A stretch of DNA of 7,654 nt, taken from positions 1 through 7,654 of the forward strand of contig CALLAD010000123.1 of assembly GCA_938002625.1 (NCBI GenBank). Direction: 5' to 3'. The position numbers were made by a program, and so were the translations under genes. The notes beneath the pieces are model-generated. The model had not been told where the DNA came from. It saw only the letters and a list, made by a program, of their open reading frames with translations, and did not search any database. Positions 6,453 to 7,654 of the stretch are shown one piece after another (within the stretch, counting starts at the first letter, position 1; every line of letters starts with the position of its first letter). This stretch comes from an uncultured Aquificaceae bacterium. GTDB taxonomy: Bacteria > Aquificota > Aquificia > Aquificales > Aquificaceae.

Positions 6453-6821
6453 TTAGACCTCCTTAAGGATTTTTTCATGCCTTGTAAATCCAACAAATAC
6501 CTTTTTTATTATACCATCCTTTATCAAGATGGAAGTAGGCGTAGCCATTACACCAAATTCTTGAGCCACCTTAAGACCTTCTGGGTTTCCCACGTCTATT
6601 TCCAAAACTTCCAGCTTTTCCTTAAGTTTTTCCACTTCTGGCTTCATCATCTTGCAAGCTCCGCACCTTTCCGAATAAAAGTACACCAAACCATCCTTAA
6701 TAATGCTTGCTTGCTTTCCTTCCATTTTCTTTACCTTTTGTCTTACGTAGACTTTGAAAAAGTACATAAAGAGAAAAAATAAGGCTAAAAAGAGAGCTAT
6801 AAGCTTCAAAAGGCTTTCCAT
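6453..6821 (-). CDS. Membrane-anchored thioredoxin-like protein (CGAC active site)
   Basis: A 122-aa protein with one N-terminal hydrophobic helix (about 7-22, rich in Leu and Phe) followed by a compact thioredoxin fold. The redox motif is [18 protein letters not shown], with C53 and C56. The usual Trp before the first Cys is replaced by Arg, and Pro is replaced by Ala. The cis-proline is P95 in GVMATPTSI. The basic stretch right after the helix (K23, R27, K29, K31, K32) and the nearly neutral N-terminus predict by the positive-inside rule that the thioredoxin domain faces the cytoplasm, though a periplasmic placement cannot be excluded. It could reduce or exchange disulfides at the membrane; the partner is unknown. 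It sits 2 bp after the pseudouridine synthase gene and 2 bp before the transaldolase gene. Confidence 0.85.
   Translation of the reverse strand: MESLLKLIALFLALFFLFMYFFKVYVRQKVKKMEGKQASIIKDGLVYFYSERCGACKMMKPEVEKLKEKLEVLEIDVGNPEGLKVAQEFGVMATPTSILIKDGIIKKVFVGFTRHEKILKEV
6457..6463 (-). promoter_or_regulatory. Ribosome binding site of the transaldolase gene
   Basis: A consensus AGGAGGT on the minus strand, 6 nt before the ATG at 6448-6450, lies within the last codons of the upstream thioredoxin-like gene. It supports the chosen start and a shared transcript. Confidence 0.8.
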
Positions 6822-6823
6822 TT

Positions 6824-7567
6824 TTATACCTCCATTCCAAGAAGTTTTTTAAGTTTTTTAACTTCCTCCTCTTTAAGGTCTCTCCACTGTCCAGGCCTTA
6901 ACTTCCCCAAGCTTATAGGCCCTATGGCAACCCTTTTTAATTTTATAACCCTATGACCAAAATGGGATACAAATCTTTTTACTATGTGCTTCCTTCCCTC
7001 ATGAAAGACTATTTCAATTAAGCTTTTATCCTTCTCATGTTTTATAAGCTTTACCTTATCTGGTTTTGCAAAACCATCCTCTAACATTGCTCCCTTTTTC
7101 ATGGATTCTATGGTTTTTCCTTCCACTCTGCCCTGAACCCATACAAGATAGGTTTTTGGCAATTTATACCTTGGGTGCATTATCCTATTGGCCAACTCTC
7201 CATCGTTAGTAAGAAGCAAAAGTCCCTCCGCATTATAATCAAGCCTTCCCGCTGGATAAACTCTTTCGGGTATGTCCTTCAAAAGGTCTTGTAAGGTTTT
7301 CTTACCATCCTTACTTTTCCCAAGGGCTGTAAGATAACAACAAGGCTTGTAAAGGATTATATATCTATACTTTGGCTTTTTTATTTCCCTCCCATCTACT
7401 TCAACCACATCCCTTTCTGGATCTATTCTCCATCCAAGTTCTTTTACCGTAATACCGTTCACCTTAACTCTACCTTGAAGTATATGCTCATCTGCCTTTC
7501 TTCTGCTTGTAACACCGCATAGGGAAAGGTATCTGTTGAGCCTTACCAGTACCTTTCCTCCTTCCAT
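6824..7567 (-). CDS. rluB: rRNA pseudouridine synthase, RsuA/RluB/RluE/RluF family
   Basis: A 247-aa enzyme that isomerises a specific uridine in rRNA to pseudouridine. An N-terminal S4 RNA-binding domain (about 8-55: [20 protein letters not shown], later GRVKVNG) is followed by the catalytic domain with [17 protein letters not shown] at 107-123; D110 is the catalytic Asp. The late basic motif reads EGRKHIVKR (190-198), where many relatives have a GxNRQVRR-like form. RluB (23S rRNA) is my best guess among paralogues, but RsuA-type targets cannot be excluded. The ATG at 7565-7567 has GAGGGGA about 5 nt upstream and overlaps the preceding gene by 25 bp. A stronger GGAGG lies inside the first codons, 7 nt before an in-frame CTG (7547-7549), which would give a protein beginning MVRLNRYL. 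Confidence 0.88.
   Translation of the reverse strand: MEGGKVLVRLNRYLSLCGVTSRRKADEHILQGRVKVNGITVKELGWRIDPERDVVEVDGREIKKPKYRYIILYKPCCYLTALGKSKDGKKTLQDLLKDIPERVYPAGRLDYNAEGLLLLTNDGELANRIMHPRYKLPKTYLVWVQGRVEGKTIESMKKGAMLEDGFAKPDKVKLIKHEKDKSLIEIVFHEGRKHIVKRFVSHFGHRVIKLKRVAIGPISLGKLRPGQWRDLKEEEVKKLKKLLGMEV
6828..6833 (-). promoter_or_regulatory. Ribosome binding site of the thioredoxin-like gene
   Basis: GGAGGT on the minus strand, 6 nt before the ATG at 6819-6821, overlaps the final codons of the pseudouridine synthase gene and fixes the thioredoxin-like start. Confidence 0.75.
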
Positions 7568-7654
7568 GGATCTCCCCTCATGTTATAGCCCCTTTGCTCC
7601 CAAAAACCTGGAACATCCTCCTCAAGTAACTCTATACCCCACACGTACTTGGCA
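7543..7654 (-). CDS. C-terminal end of a sulfite-oxidase-like molybdopterin oxidoreductase (partial)
   Basis: Only the last 36 codons and the TAA (7543-7545) are in the window. The peptide contains [19 protein letters not shown], then [17 protein letters not shown]. The GFWE-x2-GY-x3-GDPW-x-EERY pattern is, from memory, the C-terminus of sulfite oxidase/YedY-like proteins of the molybdopterin-binding oxidoreductase family. No active-site Cys or cofactor-binding part is visible, so the substrate cannot be told. The piece is too short for a usual ORF length cut-off, but the strong family-like ending and its position make it a real gene. It overlaps the start of the pseudouridine synthase gene by 25 bp in another frame and heads, or is part of, the leftward operon. 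Confidence 0.65.
   Translation of the reverse strand, partial: AKYVWGIELLEEDVPGFWEQRGYNMRGDPWKEERYW

Noticed and set aside
6166..6782. Overlapping plus-strand open frames of 83-139 aa opposite the transaldolase and thioredoxin-like genes
   Set aside because: They are shadows of well-identified minus-strand genes; no ribosome binding site or recognisable domain.

Overview
The window looks like a piece of chromosome from a thermophilic bacterium of the Aquificaceae type (Aquifex/Hydrogenobacter/Thermocrinis relatives). This is inferred from moderate GC judged by eye, heavy use of AGG/AGA for Arg and ATA for Ile, Lys/Glu-rich proteins, purine-rich coding strands, very tight gene packing and the mix of families. 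No taxonomic search was run. There are no signs of mobile DNA, CRISPR or recent transfer. Base and codon use look uniform throughout.

Layout. Positions 1-1022 are read leftward: a type II tRNA-Leu(UAG) is followed after 16 nt by the trigger factor gene (tig), which runs off the left edge. Positions 1023-1143 are the only real intergenic gap, a divergent promoter region. Positions 1144-5800 are read rightward as one tightly packed set of six genes: a GlcF-type Fe-S protein, a GalE-type epimerase, a MIP18/SufT-like protein, a stand-alone V4R-domain protein, a YjbQ-family protein and the site-2 protease RseP. Three of the five junctions overlap or have a gap of 1 bp. Positions 5797-7654 are read leftward in the opposite sense: the C-terminal end of a sulfite-oxidase-like molybdopterin oxidoreductase, an RluB/RsuA-family pseudouridine synthase, a membrane-anchored thioredoxin-like protein and a small transaldolase. 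These four genes are spaced by a 25-bp overlap, then 2 bp, then 2 bp. The two gene blocks meet tail to tail with a 4-bp overlap of stop codons.

Functionally the window is mostly housekeeping. It covers protein folding (tig), rRNA modification, membrane proteolysis, redox and Fe-S chemistry, sugar-nucleotide and pentose-phosphate metabolism. No single pathway links all the genes, so the operons look like the mixed-function clusters common in compact thermophile genomes. The points most worth a second look are the V4R protein, which has a full set of zinc ligands like those of phenol sensors but no output domain; the trigger factor, whose PPIase domain appears degenerate; the tRNA placed as the 5' leader of tig; the rluB start region overlapping an upstream gene; and the terminator-less convergent junction. 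I did not find a clearly novel multi-gene system.
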